A stretch of DNA of 41,793 nt, taken from assembly GCA_017983955.1 (NCBI GenBank), contig JAGOAJ010000008.1:88184-129976 (forward strand), read 5' to 3'. The position numbers were made by a program, and so were the translations under genes. The notes under the pieces were generated by a model. That model was not told the DNA's origin, did not search any database, and saw only the letters and a program-made list of their open reading frames with translations. Every line of letters begins with the position of its first letter. The stretch's first letter is position 1. This DNA comes from Burkholderiaceae bacterium (GTDB lineage: Bacteria; Pseudomonadota; Gammaproteobacteria; Burkholderiales; Burkholderiaceae_B). Positions 16,117 through 25,041 of this stretch are shown here, piece by piece.

Positions 16117-18774
16117 TTATGCTTGTCCGCTGACGTAACCCCGCCAGACGCGAGGCAATATACCGCCGTGACGCCAGTACTCCACGTCTTCAGTGGTGTC
16201 CAGACGGATAATCAGGGGCACAGTTTGGGTGCTGCCATCCTGACGGTGTATTACCCAGTCGATTTGGGCGCCAACGCCCAGACGATCTTCCAGACCGATG
16301 ATATCAAAGGTTTCCGTACCATCCAGCCCTAAGGTTTCTGCCGTCGTGCCAGGCAGGAACTGCAAGGGCAAGACACCCATACCCACCAGGTTAGTGCGGT
16401 GTATGCGCTCGAAGCCACCGGCAATCACTGCTTTCACACCTAGCAAGGCCACGCCCTTGGCTGCCGAGTCACGCGACGAGCCACAACCGTAGTTCTGACC
16501 TGCCACCACTACCAAAGGCACATTGCGGCGCTGGTATTCCTGGGCGGCTTCAAAAATACGCATGACATCGCCGTCGGGCATGACTTTGGTAACGCCGCCC
16601 TCTATGCCAGGCACTATGCGGTTACGCAAGCGAATATTGGCAAACGTAGCACGCATGACAATTTCGTGGTTGGCACGACGGGTGGTGTAGTTATTGAAGT
16701 CAGGCTGCTGTACGCCTTTGGACAGCAGGAAGTCGGCTGCGGGTGTGCCTAGGCTGATGGCGCCTGAAGGTGAAATATGGTCGGTGGTAATGGAGTCGCC
16801 CAAAATCGCCAATGGACGCAAGCCGACGATATCCTTGACTTCCGATGTCTGCAGATCCAGGTCATCGAAATAAGGCGGTTTGCGGATATAGGTACTATCT
16901 TCTTCCCAAGGATAATGACCTGTGCTTTCACGATCCAGGGCATCCCAAGGTTCGCCACCCTCGTAAAGTTCTGAGTAGCGCTCGATAAACAGTTCACGGT
17001 TATATGCACCGTCAATTGCAGCGGTAACTTCAGCGGCTGTTGGCCAGATATCTGTCAGGAAAACCGGCTGGCCTTCAGGGCTATATCCCAAAGGTTCACG
17101 GGTAATATCTGTGGTCATGGACCCGGCCAGTGCATAAGCAACCACCAGGGCAGGTGATGCCAAGTACGCAGCACGCACGTTAGGATGTATGCGGCCTTCA
17201 AAGTTGCGGTTGCCCGACAACACCGCTGCCGTAACCATTTTCTCGGACTCTATGGCCTGAGCAATAGGCAAAGGCAAGGGGCCGGAACCACCGTTACAGG
17301 TCGTGCAACCAAAGCCGGCAATATGAAAGCCCAGTTTATCCAGGTCCACCTGCAAGCCGGCTTTTTCCAGTACATCGGCAGTTACCTGGCTGCCAGGCAC
17401 CAGCGATGTTTTCACCCAGGGTTTTACGGTTAAGCCATGAGCCACGGCCTTTTGAGCAACCAGGCCAGCGGCCATCATGTTGGCGGGGTTGGAGGTGTTG
17501 GTGCAAGACGTAATTGCTGCGATAACCACCGCGCCATCATGCAAACCGAACTCAGCGCCTTCAACTGGCACCAGCCTGTCTGGATCGCTGGGACGGCCGG
17601 CAATTTTCTGATGGTGTTCCAGGAAAGCCGTGGCGGCAGTATCCAGGTCCAGCCTGTCTTCGGGGTTGCTGGGGCCGGCAATGCTAGGACGTATGGTATC
17701 CAGGTCCAGCGTCAATACGGTTTCAAACGTAGGCGCAGGCGTGGTTTCATCGCGCCACAGCTTTTGCGCCTTGGCATAGGCTTCGACCAAGGCGATTTGT
17801 TCTTCGGAACGGCCGGTGGTGTGCAAATAATTGATAGCATGACGGTCGACCGGGAAAAACACCGAGGTCGCACCATATTCAGGCGCCATATTGGCGATCA
17901 TGCCGCGATCACCCAAGGACAGTACATCCAAGCCAGGGCCGAAGAATTCAACAAACTTACCGACCACGCCCATTTGACGCAGCTTTTCGGTAATGACCAG
18001 AACCAGGTCTGTGGGCAACACGCCATCGCGCAACTTGCCTTTAATTTCTATGCCCAGCACTTCGGGTAAGGCTATGGTCACGGGCAAGCCCACCATGACG
18101 GCTTCGGCTTCGATACCACCCACGCCCCATCCCAGTATGCCCAGGCCATTGATCATGGGCGTATGGCTGTCCGTGCCTACACAGCTGTCGGGGTAAACCA
18201 GTTCACTATCGCCGTCCTTATCAGCCCACACCACGCGGCCTATGCTTTCAATGTGCAACTGGTGCATGATGCCTTTGCCGGGCGGCACTACCTGCACGCC
18301 ATCAAAGTTGCTGGCACACCAGCGCAGGAAGGCAAAACGTTCGCCATTGCGCTGGTATTCACGCGCCAAGTTGATTTTGGCAGCATCTGGGTTGGCCCAG
18401 CTATCGACCTGCAGCGAGTGGTCAATAATCACGTCTATAGGCACTTTGGGGCTGACCAGCGACGGATCGCCGCCACCGGCTTCCACGCCTTCGCGCATGG
18501 CTGCCATATCCAGCAGCATCACCAGACCCAGAATATCCTGTCCAAAAACCCTGGCCGGATAAAAAGTAATGCCATCGCCCACGCGACGATTCAGCAAAGA
18601 ATCGACTTCGGTAGCGATATCTGCGCCACGTACTGCTGCCTGACGTTTCAGGTTTTCCAGCAAAACGCGCAACGAAAACGGCAGAGTATCTATGCCGGGG
18701 ACATCGCTAATGGGGACGTAATTCACCGCCCTACCGTTAACGTCCAGCTTTTGGAGCACAGGATTCGAATTCAT
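16117..18774 (-). CDS. acnA: Aconitate hydratase, AcnA type
   Basis: An 885-residue [4Fe-4S] hydro-lyase that interconverts citrate, cis-aconitate and isocitrate. The cluster cysteines are seen in ITSCTNTSNP and in GFGCTTCNGGSG. Substrate-loop motifs VGTDSHTPMINGLG, IANMAPEYGATSVFFPVD and GQNYGCGSSRDSAAKG are present. The N-terminal half follows the AcnA/IRP pattern rather than that of AcnD. The C-terminal swivel domain (FERIHRTNLVGMGVLPLQF, LGLDGTETFDI) has an AcnD-like flavour. In the SSRDSAAKG loop Ser replaces the usual Trp. A PrpF gene and a GntR regulator are divergent neighbours, a context otherwise typical of AcnD, so a methyl- or trans-aconitate substrate cannot be excluded. Confidence 0.9.
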   Translation of the reverse strand: MNSNPVLQKLDVNGRAVNYVPISDVPGIDTLPFSLRVLLENLKRQAAVRGADIATEVDSLLNRRVGDGITFYPARVFGQDILGLVMLLDMAAMREGVEAGGGDPSLVSPKVPIDVIIDHSLQVDSWANPDAAKINLAREYQRNGERFAFLRWCASNFDGVQVVPPGKGIMHQLHIESIGRVVWADKDGDSELVYPDSCVGTDSHTPMINGLGILGWGVGGIEAEAVMVGLPVTIALPEVLGIEIKGKLRDGVLPTDLVLVITEKLRQMGVVGKFVEFFGPGLDVLSLGDRGMIANMAPEYGATSVFFPVDRHAINYLHTTGRSEEQIALVEAYAKAQKLWRDETTPAPTFETVLTLDLDTIRPSIAGPSNPEDRLDLDTAATAFLEHHQKIAGRPSDPDRLVPVEGAEFGLHDGAVVIAAITSCTNTSNPANMMAAGLVAQKAVAHGLTVKPWVKTSLVPGSQVTADVLEKAGLQVDLDKLGFHIAGFGCTTCNGGSGPLPLPIAQAIESEKMVTAAVLSGNRNFEGRIHPNVRAAYLASPALVVAYALAGSMTTDITREPLGYSPEGQPVFLTDIWPTAAEVTAAIDGAYNRELFIERYSELYEGGEPWDALDRESTGHYPWEEDSTYIRKPPYFDDLDLQTSEVKDIVGLRPLAILGDSITTDHISPSGAISLGTPAADFLLSKGVQQPDFNNYTTRRANHEIVMRATFANIRLRNRIVPGIEGGVTKVMPDGDVMRIFEAAQEYQRRNVPLVVVAGQNYGCGSSRDSAAKGVALLGVKAVIAGGFERIHRTNLVGMGVLPLQFLPGTTAETLGLDGTETFDIIGLEDRLGVGAQIDWVIHRQDGSTQTVPLIIRLDTTEDVEYWRHGGILPRVWRGYVSGQA

Positions 18775-18812
18775 AACACCCTTTTATGAGGTCGGTTGAT
18801 GCAAAAAACAAT

Positions 18813-18850
18813 TTGATTGTATCCAGGGCGACCATCATACAATACAATCA
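18813..18850. promoter_or_regulatory. Candidate GntR operator between acnA and the regulator gene
   Basis: TTGATTGTAT (18813-18822) faces ATACAATCA (18842-18850), and a further ATACAAT starts at 18837, so that ATACAAT-ACAAT repeats on the right side. The ATTGTAT/ATACAAT half-sites resemble those of FadR-subfamily regulators. The site lies in the only gap between the divergent genes, where it could control both. Confidence 0.6.
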
Positions 18851-18902
18851 TCAATTGGAACACCGTTGCTACGTGGTTTTCATCCCACAGCGACAACAGA
18901 CA

Positions 18903-19886
18903 ATGACATGGAATTCGTTTATGGGGACAGGTATCAATTCGCTGCACGTAACGCTAGCCCACAGGCTGATAGAGCATATACGCACAGAGCGTTTGCCAGC
19001 GGGCCACCACCTGACCGAGCAGTCGCTGGAAGCCGCCCTGGGCACCTCGCGCTCTCCGATACGCGGGGCGTTGGCTTATTTGGCGCAAAAAGGCATAGTC
19101 GCGCCACAGCCACCACGCCGGGGGCTGTATCTGACCCGTGATGCCGCCGATCTGGGCGTAGTCGACAGCGAACTGACCACCACCACCGAAGAACAAGCCT
19201 ACCTGGCCTTGGCCAGCGACAAGCTGGCGGGACTACTGCCCGCAGTACTTAGCGAAAACGAAGCCATGCGCCGCTATTCACTAACCCGTGAACGGATGCG
19301 CCGCGTACTGGCACGCGCCGCCAACGAAGGCTGGATAGAACAACGCGCCAGCAAGGGCTGGTCGTTTTTACCCATGATAGATGGGCCTCAAGCCTGCCAG
19401 GAAAGCTATGACTTACGCCTGGCTCTGGAACCTACCGCCATGCTGATGCCCAGCTTCGCCATCGATTCCGACGTGCTGCGCCGCATACGCACCCAACAGC
19501 AATCCCTGGCCAGCGGCGGCTATCGCACGGCCGGCCACGTGGAAATGTTTCAGGCCAATGCTACGTTTCACGAAGCCCTGGCTGGTTTATCCGGCAACCG
19601 CTTTATCGTGCAAACCATCATCCGCCAGAATCAGTTGCGACGTTTGCTGGAATACCGCGAAACCGATGACCGCGAACGCGTACGACGCCAGTGCGAAGAA
19701 CACCTGGCCATCCTGGACTTGCTGGAACGCGGCGAACGCGGTGAAGCGGCCCGCCTGCTGACCGAGCATCTGGGCAATGCCAGCCACGAAAAAGTCCTGC
19801 AATTAAGTAAAGCAGCCACACCTAAGGCTGCCACCACAAACTCAACCCTAAGCGCGCGCCCTAGTAGCGCCACCACAAGGAAATAG
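18903..19886 (+). CDS. GntR/FCD family regulator with two tandem winged-helix domains
   Basis: A 327-residue regulator from the ATG at 18903 (a longer frame from 18786 runs through the putative operator and is less likely). The first winged helix spans about residues 15-80 (LAHRLIEHIRTERLPAGHHL ... GTSRSPIRGALAYLAQKGI). A second HTH-like unit follows at about residues 110-165 (LAGLLPAVLSENEAMRRYSL, RERMRRVLARAANEGWI), ahead of the FCD ligand domain (YDLRLALEPTAML onward), whose Asp/His metal-binding pattern is partly visible. The tail is Ala/Thr-rich. Standard FCD regulators of about 230 residues have one HTH. It is divergent from acnA and one base before prpF, so it likely senses a tricarboxylate-like acid for both. 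Confidence 0.85.
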   Translation: MTWNSFMGTGINSLHVTLAHRLIEHIRTERLPAGHHLTEQSLEAALGTSRSPIRGALAYLAQKGIVAPQPPRRGLYLTRDAADLGVVDSELTTTTEEQAYLALASDKLAGLLPAVLSENEAMRRYSLTRERMRRVLARAANEGWIEQRASKGWSFLPMIDGPQACQESYDLRLALEPTAMLMPSFAIDSDVLRRIRTQQQSLASGGYRTAGHVEMFQANATFHEALAGLSGNRFIVQTIIRQNQLRRLLEYRETDDRERVRRQCEEHLAILDLLERGERGEAARLLTEHLGNASHEKVLQLSKAATPKAATTNSTLSARPSSATTRK

Positions 19887-19887
19887 T

Positions 19888-21045
19888 ATGAAGCAACTTG
19901 CCCTACCTGCCGTTTTTATGCGTGGCGGCACCAGCAAAGCCCTGATGGTGCAGGCCAGCGACCTGCCCGCCAATCAAGACGACTGGGCACCCTTGTTTAC
20001 CGCCGCCATGGGTACGCCTGACCCCTATGGACGGCAACTGGACGGCATGGGCGGTGGTGTATCGTCCTTGTCCAAAGTGTGCATCATCGCGCCATCGCAG
20101 CATCCCGATGCCGATGTGGATTACACCTTCGCGCAAGTCATGATCAAAGAAGCCAGGGTAGATTACCGTGGCAATTGCGGCAACATGAGCGCTGCCGTCG
20201 GCCCCTACGCGGTCGATCAGGGCCTAGTCAAAGCACAGGGCGACAGCGCCACCGTGCGTATTTTGAATACCAATACCCAAAAAATCATACACAGCACCTT
20301 CGTCATAGAAGACGGCCAGGCACGCTATGACGGCGACCTGTCGATACCCGGTGTGGGTGGCACAGGCTCGCCCATCAAACTGGACTTTGTCCAGCCCGGC
20401 GGCGCATCGACCGGCAAACTGCTGCCCACAGGACAAGTACAGGAAAGTCTGGACGTACCCGGCCTGGGCACCATAGACGTATCCATGGTGGATGCTGCCA
20501 ACGCGGCTGTATTCGTTCGTGCGCGTGATGTCGGCCTAACCGGCCTGGAACTGCCCGATGAACTGGAAAGCCGCGCCGACATGCTGGAGCTGCTGAACGA
20601 AATACGCATACGGGCTTCGGTCAAAATGGGTATAGCGCCCGATCTGGAAAGCGCCCGCAAGATCACCATAGTGCCGTTTGTGTGCATCGTTTCCCCACCC
20701 ACAGACAACCCCACCCTGTCCGGTGAAACCGTGGCCGCCAGCGACATCGATTTGGTTGCACGAGTAATTTCCAATGGCCAGCCCCACCGCGCGTTGCCGC
20801 TGACGATCTCACTGTGCACCGCCGTGGCAGCTCGCATCACCGGCACTGTAGTGGCCGAAGCCTTGTCGCCCACGGCTGGCGATAGCGCTCTACGGCTGGG
20901 CATGCCATCAGGGATCTTGACCGTAGGTGCCGAAGTCGCCCAGGAAGACGGCGCATGGGTTGCACGCGCTGGTTCCTTTTACAGAACCGCCCGCCGCCTG
21001 TTCGACGGACGTGTCTGGGTACCGGCTCCGAAAGCCAACGTTTAA
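19888..21045 (+). CDS. prpF: PrpF-family aconitate isomerase / oxalomesaconate-tautomerase-like protein
   Basis: A 385-residue member of the PrpF family (diaminopimelate-epimerase fold), which isomerises double bonds of small tri- or dicarboxylates: PrpF with AcnD in the methylcitrate cycle, or GalD-type 4-oxalomesaconate tautomerase. N-terminal VFMRGGTSKALM and the catalytic Cys segment DYRGNCGNMSAAVGPYA are clear, and GMGGGVSSLSKVCI is conserved. AAGGA ends 8 bases before the ATG, inside the end of the regulator gene, which stops one base before it. The partner aconitase is divergent. No prpB or prpC is in the window, so the pathway remains open. Confidence 0.88.
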   Translation: MKQLALPAVFMRGGTSKALMVQASDLPANQDDWAPLFTAAMGTPDPYGRQLDGMGGGVSSLSKVCIIAPSQHPDADVDYTFAQVMIKEARVDYRGNCGNMSAAVGPYAVDQGLVKAQGDSATVRILNTNTQKIIHSTFVIEDGQARYDGDLSIPGVGGTGSPIKLDFVQPGGASTGKLLPTGQVQESLDVPGLGTIDVSMVDAANAAVFVRARDVGLTGLELPDELESRADMLELLNEIRIRASVKMGIAPDLESARKITIVPFVCIVSPPTDNPTLSGETVAASDIDLVARVISNGQPHRALPLTISLCTAVAARITGTVVAEALSPTAGDSALRLGMPSGILTVGAEVAQEDGAWVARAGSFYRTARRLFDGRVWVPAPKANV

Positions 21046-21060
21046 AGCAGTTGTTTATTA

Positions 21061-21103
21061 AGCCAAGCCGACGCAGTAGCGTTTAGGCTTGGCTGTTTTA
21101 AAT
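21061..21103 (+). terminator. Intrinsic terminator of prpF
   Basis: AGCCAAGCC (21061-21069) pairs perfectly with GGCTTGGCT (21086-21094), followed by GTTTTAAAT. It lies 15 bases after the prpF stop. Confidence 0.7.
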
Positions 21104-21124
21104 CTTTGGGCGCGCTGTACACCA

Positions 21125-22384
21125 CTACAACGTCATGCTAAGCACGGCATTGCTCCATTCATACGCCTTTTGCTGCATCTGCCTTAAATCGTCCACTGCC
21201 AAACCCAGCTCTTGCAAAATCGGCAGTACTTTAGAGCAATCATCCTGCTCGCAGTGTTCTATCAAGGTCAGCATATCGCCATAGCGACCCTGATGTTGCA
21301 GCAGCGCCGCCTCGACCTCGTCACTGACTACGATCTGCTTAAGGATGTCCTCCATGGGCGAATCCAACAAGGCATCCAGCGATGACATGATGCCTACGGT
21401 AAAGGCAATATCAGCTGACTTGGTAGTTTCAGGCCACAGTTTTTCCGCCATGAGTTCCAGCAACCTGCCACGTGTCGTAGCCAGCGCCAGCAAAGGCGAG
21501 GTTCTGCTGGACACGCGGCCAGCACCGGCATAAAGCAGTATCTGCAACCAACGCTGCAGCTCACGGCGCCCCAGTAACGACAAGGCCTGGCGCAACGAAT
21601 CCACTCGCGTTGCCAGCCCAAAGACAGGCGTATTGGCCATACGCAGCAAGGTCAGACTTAAGGACACGTCCTGCTTGATGCTGTCGACGATATCGACATC
21701 GTCCGCGTCCTCGATCAACTGCCTAAGCAAGTTCACTATGGTGACTTGAAAAGGTTGTAGTCGGGTACCGGATAACAGTCGCGGACGGGCGAAATAATAG
21801 CCCTGGAAATAATCAAAACCCAGGTCATAACAGGCTTGAAACTGTTCGTGAGTTTCAACTTTCTCGGCCACTAGCTTCTTGCCCTGCTGTTTAAGCTCGC
21901 CCACCAGCAGTGCCAACTCGCCTTTAGCCACATTAGCAAACTCGACCTTGATAATACTAGCCATGGGCAGCAAACGGCGCACGTCTGGCGTCAAGGCCAC
22001 CACATCGTCCAGAGCAAAGGTAAATCCAGCCCCTAGAAGGTGCGACATGCGCTGTACCAGTTCAGGTGTAATTCGGACAGTTTCCAGGATCTCTAGCACG
22101 ACCTGATTGGCAGGCAACAGGCTGATAAAATCAGCCATGATGCTGCGCTGATCGATATTTAGGTAAGCCTGCGACGAGCCCACAACCTTGGATAGACCTA
22201 TTTCTATGGCATGCGCAATTACGCTGGCCGTTGCCTCTCGGTTATTGCTGTGGCAGACAGTATCCTGAGCCGCCCGCCTAAATAACAGTTCGTAAGCCAC
22301 CAAAGCCTGTTCACGATTCACAATGGGCTGACGCGCCAGAAAAAAAGTCTGGTTATGGTCATCCGTATCCAACACTGCCGACAT
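21125..22384 (-). CDS. EAL-HDOD signalling protein with degenerate EAL domain
   Basis: A 419-residue protein of the CdgJ/YuxH type: N-terminal EAL-fold domain (about residues 15-215) and C-terminal HDOD domain (about 215-400). The EAL signature is YELLFR instead of ExL, the DDFG loop is DDVV, and the metal ligands of LNID, LEILET and VAEKVET are only partly kept. It is therefore unlikely to hydrolyse cyclic-di-GMP and may act by binding ligand or partner. The start at 22384 has AAGGAG upstream; a longer frame to 22486 would run through the panD promoter region. The family includes regulators of motility and type IV pili. The gene is divergent from panD and single. Confidence 0.87.
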   Translation of the reverse strand: MSAVLDTDDHNQTFFLARQPIVNREQALVAYELLFRRAAQDTVCHSNNREATASVIAHAIEIGLSKVVGSSQAYLNIDQRSIMADFISLLPANQVVLEILETVRITPELVQRMSHLLGAGFTFALDDVVALTPDVRRLLPMASIIKVEFANVAKGELALLVGELKQQGKKLVAEKVETHEQFQACYDLGFDYFQGYYFARPRLLSGTRLQPFQVTIVNLLRQLIEDADDVDIVDSIKQDVSLSLTLLRMANTPVFGLATRVDSLRQALSLLGRRELQRWLQILLYAGAGRVSSRTSPLLALATTRGRLLELMAEKLWPETTKSADIAFTVGIMSSLDALLDSPMEDILKQIVVSDEVEAALLQHQGRYGDMLTLIEHCEQDDCSKVLPILQELGLAVDDLRQMQQKAYEWSNAVLSMTL

Positions 22385-22519
22385 GATGTGGCCATCTCCT
22401 TTGCCACTAGCATGGCTACAATATAAGGCGCATAGTGCGACGCTATGCTTGGAGTGTATCCAAATACAGGCGTCACAACAGTACAATTACCAGTGAATTC
22501 TTTTTATATAGAGAGCAAC

Positions 22520-22933
22520 GTGAGAAAAGTAGTACGCGGCAAACTTCATGGCATACGGGTAACCGGCGCCGATCTTGATTACCACGGCTCCATTACGCTG
22601 GATCCGGACCACTGCGAAGCCGCTGGCATTCTGCCCATGGAGTTCGTTGACATCTGGAATAAAAACTCAGGTGCGCGTATTAGCACCTATGTGATTTATG
22701 GCGAACGTGGTTCACGGTGCTGTATTTTGAATGGTGCTGCGGCCCGGACCTGTCAGCGTGGTGACGAAGTCATTATTTGTAATTCAGTGTACGTGACCGA
22801 GCAAGAACTGCCTGGCATCAAGCCATTTATACTGACCTTCCACCCAGACAACTCGATTAACGAACGCCTGGGTTACGAAGTCGGCCACGACGATCAGGGT
22901 CGCCTGACCTTTGATATCGTCCACTTTGACTAG
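22520..22933 (+). CDS. panD: Aspartate 1-decarboxylase
   Basis: Makes beta-alanine from aspartate for pantothenate and CoA synthesis. The likely start is GTG at 22520, giving 137 residues beginning [20 protein letters not shown]; an upstream ATG at 22445 would add 25 residues absent from the family. The self-cleavage site that forms the pyruvoyl cofactor is the Gly-Ser of HGSITLD at residues 23-24. Downstream, [22 protein letters not shown] and [16 protein letters not shown] match the active-site and tetramer segments. The C-terminus is about ten residues longer than in E. coli (126). panC lies 15 kb away on the other strand, so there is no pan operon. Confidence 0.95.
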   Translation: MRKVVRGKLHGIRVTGADLDYHGSITLDPDHCEAAGILPMEFVDIWNKNSGARISTYVIYGERGSRCCILNGAAARTCQRGDEVIICNSVYVTEQELPGIKPFILTFHPDNSINERLGYEVGHDDQGRLTFDIVHFD

Positions 22934-22953
22934 ACCCTGACACCAGCCAACAC

Positions 22954-22985
22954 GCCTGACAAGGCCATATACACCCTTGTCAGGC
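22954..22985. terminator. Hairpin between convergent panD and dsbC
   Basis: GCCTGACAAGG (22954-22964) and CCTTGTCAGGC (22975-22985) form an 11-base perfect stem in the gap between two convergent genes. T tracts are poor on both sides, so it may be a weak bidirectional terminator. Confidence 0.6.
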
Positions 22986-22992
22986 CTGGGCT

Positions 22993-23772
22993 TTAGTTCA
23001 GCGTATCCAGCTTTTGCTTTAGTTGGTCCAGCGGCAACGCACCATTAACCCGGCTGTCATCGGCAAAGAAAATGGCAGGCGTTCCCTGTACCATCAGCTT
23101 GGCTGCCAGTGCTTTTACCTCTTCTACTGGGGTATCACACTGCGCTTCGGCAGGCGTTTTACCATTCAGCATCCAGTCTTTCCAGACTTGGGCCTGATCC
23201 TTGGCACACCATATATTGCGCGCTTTTACCTCGGAATCAGGGGACAGTATGGGCAGCAAAAAGCTATATACCGTCACGTCGTCGATTTCCTTCAAAGCAG
23301 CGTGCAGACGTTTGCAATAGCCGCAATTGGGATCTTCGAATACGGCGATCTGCCGTTTACCATTACCCGTTACCTGTTTGACGGCATGTTCTAGCGGCAA
23401 CGACGCAAAAGACGTGGCGGTCAGCTTTTCCAGCTTGGCAGCCGTCAAATCTATGCGTTCGCGGGCATCTATCAAGGAACCCTGAAGCACATAATTAACC
23501 TGGGCATCGGCATACAACACGTCCATACCTATCTGGACCTCGTACAGACCCGCCACTGGCGTGGCACTGACATTATTTACTTCTATGCCGGGAAAGCGCT
23601 GCTCGAAAGCCTTTTTCACGCCATCCAGGCTAGTCTGTGCAGCCTGATCCACGACAACCGCACTTGGCGCTGGTACAGCAGCAGATTCTGATACGGCCGC
23701 CGATTGCGACCACGCACTGGAAGACGTCATTACGCCCAGCACCATGGCTAGAAAAAAACCCGAAAAACGCAT
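22993..23772 (-). CDS. dsbC: Thiol:disulfide isomerase DsbC
   Basis: A periplasmic disulfide isomerase of 259 residues from the ATG at 23772, which has AGGAG 5 bases upstream. The first ~22 residues (MRFSGFFLAMVLGVMTSSSA) are a Sec signal, followed by an Ala/Val/Ser-rich linker of about 25 residues longer than in E. coli DsbC. Next comes the dimerisation domain (KKAFEQRFPGIEV ... YEVQIGMDVLYAD) and the thioredoxin-like domain with the CGYC active site near residue 150 (FEDPNCGYCKRL). The cis-Pro loop is VQGTPAIFF. A second cysteine pair (WCAKD, AQCDT) matches the structural disulfide. It follows the ubiH-like gene after about 100 bases. Confidence 0.94.
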   Translation of the reverse strand: MRFSGFFLAMVLGVMTSSSAWSQSAAVSESAAVPAPSAVVVDQAAQTSLDGVKKAFEQRFPGIEVNNVSATPVAGLYEVQIGMDVLYADAQVNYVLQGSLIDARERIDLTAAKLEKLTATSFASLPLEHAVKQVTGNGKRQIAVFEDPNCGYCKRLHAALKEIDDVTVYSFLLPILSPDSEVKARNIWCAKDQAQVWKDWMLNGKTPAEAQCDTPVEEVKALAAKLMVQGTPAIFFADDSRVNGALPLDQLKQKLDTLN

Positions 23773-23868
23773 ATAAACTCCTGATAGTGTCGGCATATTG
23801 CAGCACGTCACGGCTGCTATACACACAGCACTATAGTATTAAAAAGAAACAACTTAGCAGCCCCTGGA

Positions 23869-25041
23869 TCAACGACCCGCCGCGCCCCCAATCAAGAAAC
23901 GCTTGACCAGCGGCAAATGATTTACCCCACGCATACCCAGATTCCTAGCCCAGGCCAGCGTTGCCGATTTTGCACCAAACAAGCGGTGCAAACCATCGGT
24001 AGCCACGCGCATAGCAAGTATGGGCTCGGCACGCGCACGGCGATAGCGACTAAGCACCCGCAAATCACCCGCTGCGCGGTACTGTTCTTTGTCCGTCAAA
24101 ACCCGCAGTAGTTCCGCAACATCGGCCAGACCTAGGTTCAACCCCTGGCCGGCCAGCGGATGCACCCTATGCGCTGCATCGCCCACCAACGCCACGCCGG
24201 GCGCAATCATGTCGCTACCTTCCAGCGTAAGAGCAAAGCTAAACGTTGGACTACGCAATTGCAACTGGCCCAGCCGCCCGCCAGTAGCAGCAGCCAGCTG
24301 ACGTTGCAATGCAGCATTGCGCTGGTCTTGCGGTAGCTTCTGCAACTCATCGGCCCTGGATTCAGGCATAGACCACACCATGGATACCTGGTGGCCATGG
24401 GCTGTATCTGGCATAGGCAACAAAGCCAATATGCTGTCGCCAGTAAACCACTGCAAGGCAATGTTCTGGTGCGGCAATTGCGTATCCAGATGAGCCACTA
24501 CGCCATGGTCTGGGTAGGCCTTGAAATCATGGCGTATACCAGCAGCCGACCTGACTGGTGAATGCGCGCCGTCAGCACCCACCAATAAATCGGGCGTCAA
24601 GGCGCGCCCGGCATCGGTAAAGACCACACCCGACTCGCGACGCTGAAATTTTTCGGTAATCCAGGTGACTCCAAGTATGCGTACAGCCTGCTGCAATACC
24701 CGTTCCAGCTCTCCGGACTCGACGATCCAGGCCAAATTCGCAGACGCTGTCTGCCAGGCATGCAAGTTCAGCTCACCGTCGCCATCGCCATACACTTCCA
24801 TGGCATCCACAGGGGTTATACGCCCTGCGTCCATCAGGTCCCAGACGCCTAAGTCCATCAAAAACTGCTGACTGGCTACCGAGAGTGCATAAACCCGGGG
24901 ATGATAAACGTCCACCACTGTCGCTGGCGCATCTACCTTGGGGCCCAAAAGACTAACCTGAAAGCCCCTTTTGGCCAAGCCCAATGCAGCTGCTAGACCA
25001 GCGATGCCAGTGCCGCATACCAGTATGTTTTCTTTGCTCAT
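23869..25041 (-). CDS. UbiH/UbiF/Coq6 family FAD-dependent ring hydroxylase
   Basis: A 390-residue flavin monooxygenase of the group that hydroxylates the ubiquinone ring. The N-terminal Rossmann motif is ILVCGTGIAGLAAALGL. The middle motif DLLVGADGAHSPVRSAAG binds NAD(P)H/FAD. The C-terminal block GVALVGDAAHRVHPLAGQGLNLGL is the family signature. Which ring position (C4, C5 or C6) it attacks cannot be read from sequence; betaproteobacteria use varied sets (UbiL, UbiM, UbiH, UbiF). The ATG at 25041 overlaps the stop of mltA by four bases (ATGA), so it is coupled to that gene. Confidence 0.9.
   Translation of the reverse strand: MSKENILVCGTGIAGLAAALGLAKRGFQVSLLGPKVDAPATVVDVYHPRVYALSVASQQFLMDLGVWDLMDAGRITPVDAMEVYGDGDGELNLHAWQTASANLAWIVESGELERVLQQAVRILGVTWITEKFQRRESGVVFTDAGRALTPDLLVGADGAHSPVRSAAGIRHDFKAYPDHGVVAHLDTQLPHQNIALQWFTGDSILALLPMPDTAHGHQVSMVWSMPESRADELQKLPQDQRNAALQRQLAAATGGRLGQLQLRSPTFSFALTLEGSDMIAPGVALVGDAAHRVHPLAGQGLNLGLADVAELLRVLTDKEQYRAAGDLRVLSRYRRARAEPILAMRVATDGLHRLFGAKSATLAWARNLGMRGVNHLPLVKRFLIGGAAGR

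Noticed and set aside
17437-18069. 210-codon open frame antisense to acnA
   Set aside because: It lies wholly opposite the highly conserved aconitase coding frame and has no recognisable protein pattern.
16117-18774. Calling this gene acnD because of the PrpF neighbour
   Set aside because: The N-terminal half and the IANMAPEYGATSVFFPVD loop fit AcnA rather than AcnD, so AcnA type is used with the doubt stated.
22385-22519. Extended starts of both panD (22445) and the EAL-HDOD gene (22486)
   Set aside because: They would overlap each other, and the added residues match neither family. The gap is better read as divergent promoters.
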